Shown here: piece after piece, positions 8,686-17,799 of the stretch
Layout of the letters: each line of letters begins with the position of its first letter
Position numbering within the stretch: the stretch's first letter is position 1
Source: Paracoccus sediminis
Lineage (GTDB): Bacteria; Pseudomonadota; Alphaproteobacteria; Rhodobacterales; Rhodobacteraceae
NCBI RefSeq assembly: GCF_900188295.1
Contig: NZ_FZNM01000004.1
Location: 62,001 to 126,000, forward strand
DNA length: 64,000 nucleotides
Direction of reading: 5' to 3'
Made by a program: the position numbers and the translations under genes
Notes under the pieces: model-generated
Told to the model about the DNA's origin: nothing
The model's database searches: none
The model's input: only the letters and a program-made list of their open reading frames with translations

Positions 8686-9419
8686 AGCGCGGCCCGGATG
8701 CGGGCGGCCACATCGCCTTCGCCGCCTCTGCCGTCGATCAGGGTTATTCGTTCAGGGTTTTCATCGGCTAATGCTCTGAATCCAGATTGCAATAGCTTCT
8801 GAAACTGTGCCCCCAAAGACTCGAAGCGATCTTCAAGTTCTACTTTTGCCATTTCCGCATAGCGTGCGGATTCAGCAGCATGTCCTGCGGCAGAGGCAGC
8901 AAATTCTGCGGCTTCCGCGACGCTTTCTGCTGCTGCGGCAGCGGCTGCGGCCGCAGACGCTGCCGCAGCAAATGCGCTAGAGGCGCGCTGAAGAAGCCGC
9001 TTCGCTGCGTCGGACAAGGGGACATCAATGACAAATGTTCGTGTCGGTTCGATCCCGATCATCAAGTTGTGCAGTTGGTCCACGATTTCTCGTAGATCGC
9101 CCCGCGCGGCCCCCTGATAGACGCGGGTCGAATCCGCGAAACGGTCGGTGATGACGGTCTTGCCCGCATCCAGCGCAGGACGGATGGTGCGTTCCAGGTG
9201 ATCGCGGCGGGCGGCGGTGAACAGCAAGCATTCGGTTTCCGCCGACCAGCGTTCGCCCGCGCCCTCGACCAGCAGGCGGCGGATCTCCTCGGCCCCCGGA
9301 CTGCCGCCCGGTTCGCGGGTCAGGACGACCTCGCGCCCCTCGGCGCGCAGGGCGTCGGCCAGCAGGCGGGCCTGCGTGGACTTGCCGCAGCCGTCGATCC
9401 CTTCAAAGCTGATGAACAT
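8682..9419 (-). CDS. tmk: thymidylate (dTMP) kinase with alanine-rich insertion
   Basis: 245 residues against about 205-215 for the family. It phosphorylates dTMP to dTDP. P-loop GIDGCGKST is at residues 7-15, and the DRFADSTRVYQG and DRFE motifs are present. Between the core strand FVIDVPLSDAAKRLL and DRFE, where the short lid loop should be, lies a ~48-residue helix-like stretch made mostly of Ala with Ser and Glu. The DNA for this and the following part (about 8745-9095) is visibly richer in A/T than its neighbours and contains a long palindrome. The gene is single here, between dacC and holB, so it is presumably functional. Confidence 0.9.
   Translation of the reverse strand: MFISFEGIDGCGKSTQARLLADALRAEGREVVLTREPGGSPGAEEIRRLLVEGAGERWSAETECLLFTAARRDHLERTIRPALDAGKTVITDRFADSTRVYQGAARGDLREIVDQLHNLMIGIEPTRTFVIDVPLSDAAKRLLQRASSAFAAAASAAAAAAAAAESVAEAAEFAASAAGHAAESARYAEMAKVELEDRFESLGAQFQKLLQSGFRALADENPERITLIDGRGGEGDVAARIRAAL
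8931..8970. repeat. palindromic element inside tmk
   Basis: TGCTGCGGCAGCG (8931-8943) is the exact reverse complement of CGCTGCCGCAGCA (8958-8970), a perfect 13-bp stem. The 14-base loop contains its own perfect palindrome TGCGGCCGCA (8946-8955). The element lies in the codons for the poly-alanine insertion of Tmk. Confidence 0.8.
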
Positions 9420-10565
9420 CTAAAGGCCTGCGGCCTCGACCGCTTTGCTGCCCAGGCGCAGCACGGCGCCCTTCATGCGTCCGGCAAAGCCCGTCTCGGG
9501 AACGTCCTCTGCGGCCAGCAGGGGGATGACAGCCTCTTGCGCGCCGGGAACAGTGACGACAAGACGTCCGATCTGGTCGCCCCTGGCGATGGGGGCGGGG
9601 ATCGGAGCATCATAGACCGCCTCGACCCTGACCTGATCTTGGGAACCGGCGGGGATCAGCACGTTCACCCCGTCCCTGGTGGTCAGGCCCACGCGCGATT
9701 TCGTGCCCAGCCAGACCGGAGCCTCGAGCACCGTGTCGCCTGGGGGGACCAGGGTTTCCATGCTGAACTGCCGGAAAGCCCAGTTGACGATGCGCTCCGA
9801 TTCCTCGGCCCGCGCCATCTCGGACTGCAAGCCGCTCACGACAAAGATCACGCGCCGCCCGTTCTGCACGGCCGATCCGACTAGGCCATAGCCCGCCTCT
9901 TGCGTGTGGCCGGTCTTCAGCCCGTCGGCGCCGATCCCCAGCCCCAGGATCGGATTGCGGTTGAATCGGTTGGACGGCACCCGGTCCATATAGCGGAATT
10001 CGGTCAACGCAAAGTCGCCGTAATACTGCGGGAAATCCTGGATCAGGCGCATGGCCAGAATTCCCAGATCCTCGGCCGACATGACGTGGCCTTCGGCGGG
10101 CCACCCGGTCGAGTTCTTGAAGACCGATTGCTTCAGCCCCAGCCTCTTCGCGCGTTCGGTCATCTGCCGGGCAAAGGCCTCCTCGGTCCCGGCCAGCCCT
10201 TCCGCCAGCACGACACAGGCGTCGTTGCCCGACAGAACGATCACGCCCTTGATGAGCTGTTCCACGGTCGGCGTGTCGCGCGGTTCCACGAACATCTTGG
10301 ACCCGCCCATCTGCCACGCCTTTGTGGACACGGGCAGCGTGTCGGTCAGTTTCAGGCGGCCGTTCTCCAAGGCCTCGAACACCATGTACAGGGTCATCAG
10401 CTTGGACATCGACGCGGGCGGAATCGGCGCATTGGCATTCTTCGCCATTAGCACCGTCGAGGTGTTGACGTCATAAACCCAGGCCGAGTTCGCCGTCGTC
10501 TCGAACGCCTGCACCGGGGCGGCCAGCGAAAGAAGGGCAAGAAGCCGCAGCAAAAAGGTGCGCAT
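9420..10565 (-). CDS. D-alanyl-D-alanine carboxypeptidase (PBP5/6 type)
   Basis: 381 residues from ATG 10565, chosen because it begins the signal peptide (residues 1-20, cleavage PVQA/FE); a longer upstream frame would bury it. The three serine-transferase motifs are in place: SMSK (52-55), SGN (112-114) and KTG (217-219). It trims the terminal D-Ala from peptidoglycan pentapeptides in the periplasm. A C-terminal PBP5-type domain follows, with an amphipathic tail. The stop directly abuts the tmk start region, so it is probably cotranscribed with tmk, holB and tatD. Confidence 0.92.
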   Translation of the reverse strand: MRTFLLRLLALLSLAAPVQAFETTANSAWVYDVNTSTVLMAKNANAPIPPASMSKLMTLYMVFEALENGRLKLTDTLPVSTKAWQMGGSKMFVEPRDTPTVEQLIKGVIVLSGNDACVVLAEGLAGTEEAFARQMTERAKRLGLKQSVFKNSTGWPAEGHVMSAEDLGILAMRLIQDFPQYYGDFALTEFRYMDRVPSNRFNRNPILGLGIGADGLKTGHTQEAGYGLVGSAVQNGRRVIFVVSGLQSEMARAEESERIVNWAFRQFSMETLVPPGDTVLEAPVWLGTKSRVGLTTRDGVNVLIPAGSQDQVRVEAVYDAPIPAPIARGDQIGRLVVTVPGAQEAVIPLLAAEDVPETGFAGRMKGAVLRLGSKAVEAAGL

Positions 10566-10655
10566 GGGGAATCCTTTGCCTGTTTGGGGCCGATGGTTAC
10601 AGCAAGGCCCCACCTGTCGCAACGCGGGCGACACAGCTTCCGCGAGAATTGATGG

Positions 10656-11228
10656 TCAATCGCCCACAGCCTCGCGCCAGTGGCGGCGGCACAGCGAGAC
10701 ATAGGTTTCGTTGCCGCCCACCTGGACCTGCGCGCCTTCGGTGATCGCGTGGCCATCCGTGTCCCTGCGGATCACCATGGTCGCCTTGCGCCCGCAATGG
10801 CAGATGGTGCGCACCTCGCGCAGGTCGTCGGCCAAGGCCAGCAGGGCGGCCGATCCCGGAAACAGCGCGCCCCGGAAATCGACGCGCAGGCCATAGCACA
10901 TCACCGGGATCCGCAGGTCGTCGGCCACGCGGGCCAGTTGCCAGACCTGCGCCGGGGTCAGGAATTGCGCCTCGTCCACGAAGACGCAGGCGCAGTCGTC
11001 GCCGCGATCCCGGATCAGCGCGAACATGTCGGTGTCCGCGTCAAAGGTCAGCGCGTCGTCGCCGATGCCGATGCGGCTGGCGATGCGGCCATGGCCCGCG
11101 CGGCTGTCAAGCGCCGCCGTCAGCAGCAGCGTCCCCATTCCCCGTTCGCGATAGTTATAGGATGCTTGCAACAACAGCGTGCTCTTGCCCGCATTCATCG
11201 TGGAATAATGGAAATACAGCTTGGCCAT
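10656..11228 (-). CDS. tdk: thymidine kinase
   Basis: 190 residues, type II thymidine kinase of the salvage pathway (thymidine to dTMP). P-loop STMNAGKST is at residues 9-17, the catalytic DEAQFL motif at 85-90, and a zinc-ribbon with CHCG and a later CRRH toward the C terminus. The length is normal. It lies downstream of the rhlE-like helicase gene, separated from it by that gene's terminator. With tmk nearby this region carries two thymidylate-supply enzymes. Confidence 0.95.
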   Translation of the reverse strand: MAKLYFHYSTMNAGKSTLLLQASYNYRERGMGTLLLTAALDSRAGHGRIASRIGIGDDALTFDADTDMFALIRDRGDDCACVFVDEAQFLTPAQVWQLARVADDLRIPVMCYGLRVDFRGALFPGSAALLALADDLREVRTICHCGRKATMVIRRDTDGHAITEGAQVQVGGNETYVSLCRRHWREAVGD

Positions 11229-11269
11229 GCCGCCAGATAGCGCCGGGATCGGGCAGCATCAAGGGTCGC

Positions 11270-11299
11270 AAAAAAAGCCGCAAGGACAATCCCTGCGGC
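11270..11299 (-). terminator. rho-independent terminator of the rhlE-like helicase gene
   Basis: On the minus strand a stem GCCGCAGGGA/TCCTTGCGGC (one mismatch, 3-base loop; 11277-11299) is followed directly by seven T (11270-11276 read as A on the plus strand). This is a textbook intrinsic terminator placed 66 bases after the helicase stop and 41 bases before the tdk start. Confidence 0.85.
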
Positions 11300-11364
11300 G
11301 TCTTCTTCATCCAAATATCCTCGGGGGTCCGGGGGCGAAGCGCCCCGGCCTTTACCCCCCGGCG

Positions 11365-12735
<1,371 letters not shown>

Positions 12736-13090
12736 AAAAACTTTCGTGCCGCGCGTCCCCCGTATCGGACGCAAGGCAATGGCCGCGGCGATGCGCGGCG
12801 ATCAGCAGGGATGCGGGCGTGATACGAGGATGCCCGCAAGCCTCCCCGCGTGAATGGGAAACTGGAATGAAGTGCCGGGCCTTGGGCGGAACACGCGGCT
12901 GCTCACGCGGCAGCAGGCATCGACTGGCACCACATGAGGCATCGTGACGTGCAAGTCAAGCGCGATCGTCCCCAAAAGCGTCGTTAACGACGATTAAGAT
13001 TTGACTTGGCAGGATGTTTCTGACGCTGCGACAATGGAACAGGGCCATCCCTGCCCTCAGTCACCAGTTCCTTTTTGATGGAAAATCGTC
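12736..13090. other. gene-free divergent region between rhlE-like helicase and RTX gene
   Basis: About 355 bases with no convincing coding sequence. It must hold the promoters for the leftward helicase and the rightward RTX gene. The right half is A/T-richer (around 12960-13020). A perfect 14-bp palindrome lies at 12979-12992, and TTGACT at about 13001-13006 could be a rightward -35 box, but no good -10 was found. The long leftward leader is compatible with cold-shock-type control of the helicase, which is inference. Confidence 0.6.
12979..12992. promoter_or_regulatory. perfect 14-bp palindrome, possible operator
   Basis: CGTCGTTAACGACG reads identically on both strands and lies in the divergent region, about 100 bp before the RTX start and 250 bp before the helicase start. 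It is just upstream of a TTGACT box. No known regulator motif was recognised. Confidence 0.4.
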
Positions 13091-14050
13091 ATGGCAACCG
13101 TCAAGGCCAGTCATCAGGTCGATAGCCTTTCGCTCGATCTCAATTTCTATGTGCGGAATTTCTATGAGGAATTCCCTTACGACAACGTCTATTTCCGGTT
13201 TGGCGAAAAGGCATACCAGGATGTGTATCTGATTAACGGATACGATGGCTATGACGATCTTGTTCTGGGCATCGGCGGCAGCGGGCTTGGCTTCGACGCA
13301 TGGGGCGACGTGGTGGGGGGAACCGTGACCGGGATCGTCGAGACGTTCTATGACGGACCGGAAATCATCTCGATCCAGAATTTCTCGATCCCGGCGGCAC
13401 GGCTTTACAATGCGGCGCTGACCTATGGCAATTCCGATGACCGCGCGGTGTTTTCCGCCATCATGTCCGGCGACGACACAGTCGGTCTCAGCGCCTTCAA
13501 TGATCGCTTCGAAGGCTTTTCGGGCCATGACAGGATGTGGGGCAACGGTGGCAGCGACACCCTGATCGGGGGCGCCGGAAATGACATCCTGAGCGGCGGA
13601 TCGGGCCATGATCGCCTGGTGGGCGGGGACGGGGCTGACCGCCTTGCCGGAACGACCGGCAGCGACATCCTGGACGGCAGAAACGGAACCGACCTCCTGG
13701 ACGGCGGAACGGGTCGGGATCGGTTGTTCGGCGGCACCGATGCATCGCGGGATGTCTTCGTTTTCCGCAGAGCCGCCGAAACGGCGGTGGGGCCGCAGCG
13801 CGACGGCGTGATGCAGTTCCGGGCGGGTCAGGACGACATCGACCTGTCCTTGATCGACGCCCATGCCGGGCGCGGCGGCAATCAGGTCTTTGCCTTCGCC
13901 GGGACCACGGCGGCGGCGTATTCGGTGTGGTATGTCAGACACGCGGAGGGGGTCGTGGTCCGGGGCGATGTGAACGGAAACAAGACCGCCGATTTCGAGA
14001 TCTGGGTGGATGACGCCGTCCGCCTGGGCGCCGCCGACTTCATCCTCTAG
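13091..14050 (+). CDS. small RTX (hemolysin-type calcium-binding repeat) protein, probably type I-secreted
   Basis: 319 residues. The first ~135 residues form a domain I do not recognise (rich in Asp, Tyr and Phe, no signal peptide). From about residue 145 to 215 there are glycine-rich nonapeptide repeats of the GGxGxDxLx kind ([39 protein letters not shown]), which fold into a calcium-binding beta roll. The C-terminal ~100 residues resemble the uncleaved secretion region of type I substrates, ending in hydrophobic residues. No type I ABC exporter is nearby. The stop overlaps the convergent dtd stop by 11 bp. Confidence 0.82.
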   Translation: MATVKASHQVDSLSLDLNFYVRNFYEEFPYDNVYFRFGEKAYQDVYLINGYDGYDDLVLGIGGSGLGFDAWGDVVGGTVTGIVETFYDGPEIISIQNFSIPAARLYNAALTYGNSDDRAVFSAIMSGDDTVGLSAFNDRFEGFSGHDRMWGNGGSDTLIGGAGNDILSGGSGHDRLVGGDGADRLAGTTGSDILDGRNGTDLLDGGTGRDRLFGGTDASRDVFVFRRAAETAVGPQRDGVMQFRAGQDDIDLSLIDAHAGRGGNQVFAFAGTTAAAYSVWYVRHAEGVVVRGDVNGNKTADFEIWVDDAVRLGAADFIL

Positions 14051-14495
14051 CGCGATCCGCGCTGTCCAGCCAGATCGTCACCGGCCCGTCATTGACCAGC
14101 CGCACCGCCATGTCGGCGCCAAAGCGGCCGGTTTCGACGGCGATGCCCTGCGCTGACAGGCTGGCGGCAAAATGCTCATACAGCCGCCGCCCCTCCTCAG
14201 GCGCTGCGGCCGACGAAAATCCGGGGCGGTTGCCGGTGCGGGTATCGGCGGCCAGCGTGAACTGGCTGACGACCAGGGCGCCGCCGGCCGTGTCCAGCAG
14301 GGATTGGTTCATCCGGCCCTGAGCGTCGCGGAAGATGCGCAGCTTGGCCACACGGACGGCCAGCTTGTCCGCAGCGGCGGCGTCGTCGCCCGCCATCGCG
14401 CAGACCAGCACCAGAAGCCCCGGCCCGGTGCTGCCGGTCACGCGGCCGTCCACCTCGACCGACGCTTCGGTGACCCGTTGGACAAGCGCGCGCAT
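14040..14495 (-). CDS. dtd: D-aminoacyl-tRNA deacylase
   Basis: 151 residues from ATG 14495 ([17 protein letters not shown] is the standard N terminus). It hydrolyses D-aminoacyl-tRNAs and mischarged Gly-tRNA(Ala). Both signature motifs are visible: [17 protein letters not shown] and the cross-subunit Gly-cisPro motif in [11 protein letters not shown]. The length is typical. The start overlaps the last base of the small membrane-protein gene upstream. Confidence 0.95.
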   Translation of the reverse strand: MRALVQRVTEASVEVDGRVTGSTGPGLLVLVCAMAGDDAAAADKLAVRVAKLRIFRDAQGRMNQSLLDTAGGALVVSQFTLAADTRTGNRPGFSSAAAPEEGRRLYEHFAASLSAQGIAVETGRFGADMAVRLVNDGPVTIWLDSADRARG

Positions 14496-14719
14496 CAGCC
14501 CAGCATGATCCCGGTGATGACCAGCAAAAGTCCGATCATCGACGCCCCGAGGGCGGCCATGTTCACCGCCATCACCCCGCGCATCCGGTCGCGCAAGGCT
14601 GCATCGTCCAGACTCGCCTTGCGCGCGCGGAAAACCGCCGCAATGCACCAGATCAGAGCCGCCACCCCCGCCAGCGTCAGTGCGGCCCCGCTCCAGATCA
14701 GCCCCTCGAAAACCGTCAT
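14495..14719 (-). CDS. small two-helix membrane protein, function unknown
   Basis: 74 residues. Two hydrophobic segments (about residues 7-29 and 50-73) flank a charged loop [18 protein letters not shown]. The stop codon shares one base with the dtd start, so the two genes are probably cotranscribed. Similar small proteins often accompany dtd in related genomes as far as I recall, but I cannot name a family or function. Confidence 0.7.
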   Translation of the reverse strand: MTVFEGLIWSGAALTLAGVAALIWCIAAVFRARKASLDDAALRDRMRGVMAVNMAALGASMIGLLLVITGIMLG

Positions 14720-14844
14720 CGGATCATCCCCGCCACCGTGTCAGCCTCATATCCCCATGCGCCCTAGCGGCGATTGCGCCCTGCGGCAAGACCGCCTAAC
14801 AGGTGCCGGCAAGGACCGACAGATCAAGCGGAAGGACGAATCCC

Positions 14845-15096
14845 ATGATGGACGATCAGGCCTACAGCGTTGCAGCCGACGAATTGCGCCAGTTCATCGA
14901 ACAATACGAGCAGCTGGAAGCTGAAAAGAAGGACATCGCCGAACGCCAGAAAGAGGTCATGTCCGAGGCCAAAGCCCGCGGCTACGACACCAAAGTGATG
15001 AAGAAGATCGTCGCCCTGCGCAAACGCGACCGCGACGACATCGCCGAGGAGGAGGCGATCCTGGAAATGTACAAGGCCGCGCTGGGCATGGGTTGA
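14845..15096 (+). CDS. gapR: GapR-family nucleoid-associated protein (DUF2312)
   Basis: 83 residues from the first of two adjacent ATGs, behind GGAAGGA. The sequence is the compact DUF2312 fold: a long N-terminal helix (AADELRQFIEQYEQLEAEKKDIAERQ), then SEAKARGYDTKVMKKIVALRKRD. Caulobacter GapR of this family clamps overtwisted or A/T-rich DNA ahead of forks and RNA polymerase and helps type II topoisomerases. It is an alphaproteobacterial hallmark. A longer GTG/ATG frame from 14803 is less likely. It stands alone between dtd and a helicase gene. Confidence 0.93.
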   Translation: MMDDQAYSVAADELRQFIEQYEQLEAEKKDIAERQKEVMSEAKARGYDTKVMKKIVALRKRDRDDIAEEEAILEMYKAALGMG

Positions 15097-15269
15097 CGCC
15101 GGGTCATTGTCCGATCTGGCTCATACTCCTTTGACTTTCGCCGCCTGTTTTCCTAAAAGCCGCCCCTTCGGCTTCGGATTTCCGGGGCGGCGGACCAAGG
15201 GGAGTTGTCTGTCGCAAGGATCGCGGTGCCTTCACACGGGTGTTTCGCACCCCCATTCCGGCGACGTTC

Positions 15270-17144
15270 ATGACAGACAAAACAATAGCCGCGCCCCTGG
15301 CCGCGGCCCTGGCGGCCAAGGGCTATGCCAGCCTGACTTCAGTGCAGCAAGCGGTTCTGGAAAGCGACGCCGAAGGGCGCGACATGCTGGTTTCGGCGCA
15401 GACCGGATCGGGCAAGACCGTGGCCTTCGGACTTGCCATCGCGCCGCAGCTGCTGGATGGCGACACGCTGCCCGATGCGTCCGCGCCCCTGGGCCTTGCC
15501 ATCGCGCCGACGCGTGAGCTGGCGCTTCAGGTCGCGGCCGAACTGGGCTGGCTTTACGCGCATGCGGGCGCCCGCATCGCCACCTGCGTCGGCGGCATGG
15601 ATTACCGCAACGAACGCCGCGCCCTGGACCGCGGCGCCCATATCGTCGTCGGGACGCCGGGCCGCCTGCGCGACCACATCGAACGCGGATCGCTGGATTT
15701 GTCGGGCCTGCGCGTGGCGGTCCTGGACGAAGCGGACGAGATGCTGGATCTGGGTTTCCGCGACGATCTGGAATTCATCCTGCAAGCCGCCCCCGCCGAA
15801 CGCCGCACGCTGATGTTCTCGGCCACCGTGCCGCCCGCTATCGAACATTTGGCGGGCACGTTCCAGCGTGACGCCAGGCGGATCGTGGCGCAGGGCGAAT
15901 CGCGCCAGCACGGCGACATCGAATACCGCGCCTTCAACGTCGCGGCCCGCGACCGCGAACCCGCGATCTTCAACATCCTGCGCCTGCACGAGGCGCAGAC
16001 CGCGATCATCTTCTGCAAGACGCGGGCGAATGTCGGCTATCTGCTGGCGCGCATGGCCAATCGCGGCTTCAAGGCCGTCGCCTTGTCGGGCGAACTGAGC
16101 CAGCAGGAACGCACCCATGCGCTGCAAGCCCTGCGCGATGGCCGCGCGCAGGTCTGCGTGGCGACCGACGTGGCCGCGCGCGGCATCGACCTGCCGGGGC
16201 TGGAACTGGTGATCCACGCCGACCTGCCCACCAATCCCGATACCCTTCTGCATCGGTCGGGCCGGACGGGCCGGGCCGGGGCCAAGGGAATTTCGGCCCT
16301 GATCGTGCTGCCGTCCGAGGTGCGCAAGGCGCAGATGCTGCTGAAGCGCGCGCGCGTGGACGCGGAATGGGGTCCGGCCCCGTCCGCCGATGACGTTCGC
16401 GCCCGGGACGACACCCGGATGCTGGAACATCCCGCCCTGCAATCGGCGTCGGACGACGACGCCGCGCTGGCGGCCAGCCTGCTGGACCGCTTTGGCGCCG
16501 AGCGTCTGGCGCAAGCCTTCGTCAGCCTGTGGCGCGCCGAACGGCCCGCGCCCGAGGAACTGACCGTCGTGCAGGACCGCGCCCCGGCGGCCGCCCGCGA
16601 ACGCCCGCCCTTTGGCGAGGCCGTGTGGTTCCGACTGTCCGTAGGCCACACCGGCCGGGCCGAGGCCCGCTGGCTTTTGCCCAAGATCTGCGAGGGCGGC
16701 GGCATCACCCGCGACGCCATCGGCGCCATCCGCGTCCGCCAGGACGAAACCTTTGTCCAGATCGCCGCAGCCCAAGCGGGCCGGTTCGGCCAGCGGATGG
16801 AACTGGAACCCGACCTGACCATGCAGCGGATAGAGGGCGAACCCGACCTGGACCGGGCGCCGCCGTCCGGTGAACGCCGCCCCCCGCGCGACAGGGCCGA
16901 CGGGGATCGCAAGACGCCCGCGCCACGCGCCGAAACGCAGGACCAGGCCCCTGCCAAGGTCAAGAAGCCCCGCTGGACGGCCGAGGAGCGTGCCGCCAAG
17001 CAGGCCAGGCCCGAACGCGATGGCGCACGGCCCGACAAGCCCGGCGGTTTTCGCGCCAAGCCCGGAAAACCGGCCGGCGCCAAGGACCGCGGCAAGTTCG
17101 CGGCCCCTGCAAGGGGCGGCAAGCCCCGCAAGGGCGACCGTTGA
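15270..17144 (+). CDS. DEAD-box RNA helicase with DbpA-type RNA-binding domain and basic tail (CsdA/DeaD-like)
   Basis: 624 residues from ATG 15270 (a GTG 30 bases upstream is possible). Helicase motifs: AQTGSGKTVAFGLA, PTRELALQ, TPGRLRDHI, DEADEMLD, SAT, TDVAARGIDLPGLE and HRSGRTGRAG. Residues ~455-530 look like the DbpA/CsdA C-terminal RNA-binding fold (WFRLSVGHTGRAEARWLLPKI). The last ~90 residues are a Lys/Arg/Pro/Ala-rich tail. Probable role in ribosome assembly or RNA turnover, especially in the cold. A strong hairpin follows the stop. Confidence 0.92.
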   Translation: MTDKTIAAPLAAALAAKGYASLTSVQQAVLESDAEGRDMLVSAQTGSGKTVAFGLAIAPQLLDGDTLPDASAPLGLAIAPTRELALQVAAELGWLYAHAGARIATCVGGMDYRNERRALDRGAHIVVGTPGRLRDHIERGSLDLSGLRVAVLDEADEMLDLGFRDDLEFILQAAPAERRTLMFSATVPPAIEHLAGTFQRDARRIVAQGESRQHGDIEYRAFNVAARDREPAIFNILRLHEAQTAIIFCKTRANVGYLLARMANRGFKAVALSGELSQQERTHALQALRDGRAQVCVATDVAARGIDLPGLELVIHADLPTNPDTLLHRSGRTGRAGAKGISALIVLPSEVRKAQMLLKRARVDAEWGPAPSADDVRARDDTRMLEHPALQSASDDDAALAASLLDRFGAERLAQAFVSLWRAERPAPEELTVVQDRAPAAARERPPFGEAVWFRLSVGHTGRAEARWLLPKICEGGGITRDAIGAIRVRQDETFVQIAAAQAGRFGQRMELEPDLTMQRIEGEPDLDRAPPSGERRPPRDRADGDRKTPAPRAETQDQAPAKVKKPRWTAEERAAKQARPERDGARPDKPGGFRAKPGKPAGAKDRGKFAAPARGGKPRKGDR

Positions 17145-17151
17145 TCGGAAC

Positions 17152-17184
17152 GCGCCACGCAATCGTCGGATGCGTGGCGCCTTT
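17152..17184 (+). terminator. terminator hairpin after the DeaD-like helicase gene
   Basis: GCGCCACGCA (17152-17161) and TGCGTGGCGC (17171-17180) form a perfect 10-bp stem with a 9-base loop, followed by CTTTG. It lies 7 bases after the helicase stop. Confidence 0.75.
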
Positions 17185-17213
17185 GTCCGGTTGTTTCGCG
17201 AATGGCCCTGATC

Positions 17214-17232
17214 GTTAACAATTATTGTTGAC
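17214..17232. promoter_or_regulatory. A/T-rich inverted repeat upstream of the HU-like gene
   Basis: GTTAACAAT, one base, then ATTGTTGAC: an inverted repeat with 8 of 9 pairs matching, in otherwise G/C-rich DNA. Its right arm overlaps TTGACC (17228-17233), a possible -35 box about 60 bp before the HU-like start. It could be an operator or a site for the nucleoid protein itself. Confidence 0.45.
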
Positions 17233-17290
17233 CTTGGGTCAAATCAGCCTCACGCTGGCTCGTGTGTTTTGGTTAACAGGAGTGTGTGTG

Positions 17291-17617
17291 ATGATTAAAA
17301 GGACCGACCCCGAGGGCGGGGAACCGTCGGCTGCCCGCAATCCTCAACCGGCTCATGTTCTTCAGAAAAAGGATTTCGTCGACCGGGTCGTCGCGGCCAG
17401 CGGCGCGAAAAAGGCGGATGCCCGTCCCATCATCGAGGCGACGCTGGCCCAGTTGGGCAAGGCCCTTTCGGCGGGCGAGACGCTTGCGGTGCCGCCGCTC
17501 GGCCGTGCCAGGATCAATCTGGAACACGATCAGCGCGGAGGAGAGATCATCACCCTGAGATTGCGCCGCAGGCCCGCCAGCATCCGCCAGTCGTCCCAGC
17601 CTTTCGTCGGCGACTAG
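17291..17617 (+). CDS. HU/IHF-like DNA-binding protein (divergent)
   Basis: 108 residues from ATG 17291 behind AACAGGAG. After a ~22-residue Pro/Gly-rich N-terminal extension, HVLQKKDFVDRVVAASGAKKADARPIIEATLAQLGKAL matches the helical base of HU proteins. The arm region (VPPLGRARINLEHDQRGGEIITLRLRRR) is shorter and lacks the usual GRNP tip residues, so DNA bending may differ. It is not the canonical ~91-residue HU. It stands alone between a terminator and tRNA-Val and may be regulated through the inverted repeat upstream. Confidence 0.8.
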   Translation: MIKRTDPEGGEPSAARNPQPAHVLQKKDFVDRVVAASGAKKADARPIIEATLAQLGKALSAGETLAVPPLGRARINLEHDQRGGEIITLRLRRRPASIRQSSQPFVGD

Positions 17618-17633
17618 ACGCCGCGATTCGCCC

Positions 17634-17661
17634 TTGCGATCATCCGTCGCGCCTGTTAGAC
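17634..17661 (+). promoter_or_regulatory. possible tRNA-Val promoter
   Basis: TTGCGA (17634-17639), a 16-base spacer and TTAGAC (17656-17661) lie 11 bases before the first base of the tRNA. The spacing is right for a housekeeping sigma promoter; matches to consensus are partial. Confidence 0.35.
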
Positions 17662-17672
17662 GCTGCCCCCAC

Positions 17673-17747
17673 GGGTGATTAGCTCAGCGGTAGAGCGCTT
17701 CGTTCACATCGAAGATGTCAGCGGTTCAAATCCGTTATCACCCACCA
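17673..17747 (+). tRNA. tRNA-Val (anticodon CAC)
   Basis: 75 bases including an encoded CCA end. The acceptor stem GGGTGAT pairs with ATCACCC, the D-arm has GCTC...GAGC, and the anticodon stem CTTCG/CGAAG encloses loop TTCACAT, giving anticodon CAC, which reads GUG valine codons. The T-arm AGCGG/CCGTT with loop TTCAAAT is standard. No integrase or attachment duplication is seen beside it. Confidence 0.96.
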
Positions 17748-17799
17748 TATCCACAGCGGGCTGGTCGAAAACGGACGCGATTTCCGGTGCCTGCGCCCG

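Noticed and set aside
13500..13740. Tandem-repeat or CRISPR-like pattern
   Set aside because: The periodicity is at protein level (RTX nonapeptides); DNA units are diverged and there are no spacer/repeat alternations.
17673..17747. tRNA-Val as an integration site for a genomic island
   Set aside because: No integrase, no duplicated tRNA 3' end, and housekeeping genes follow directly.
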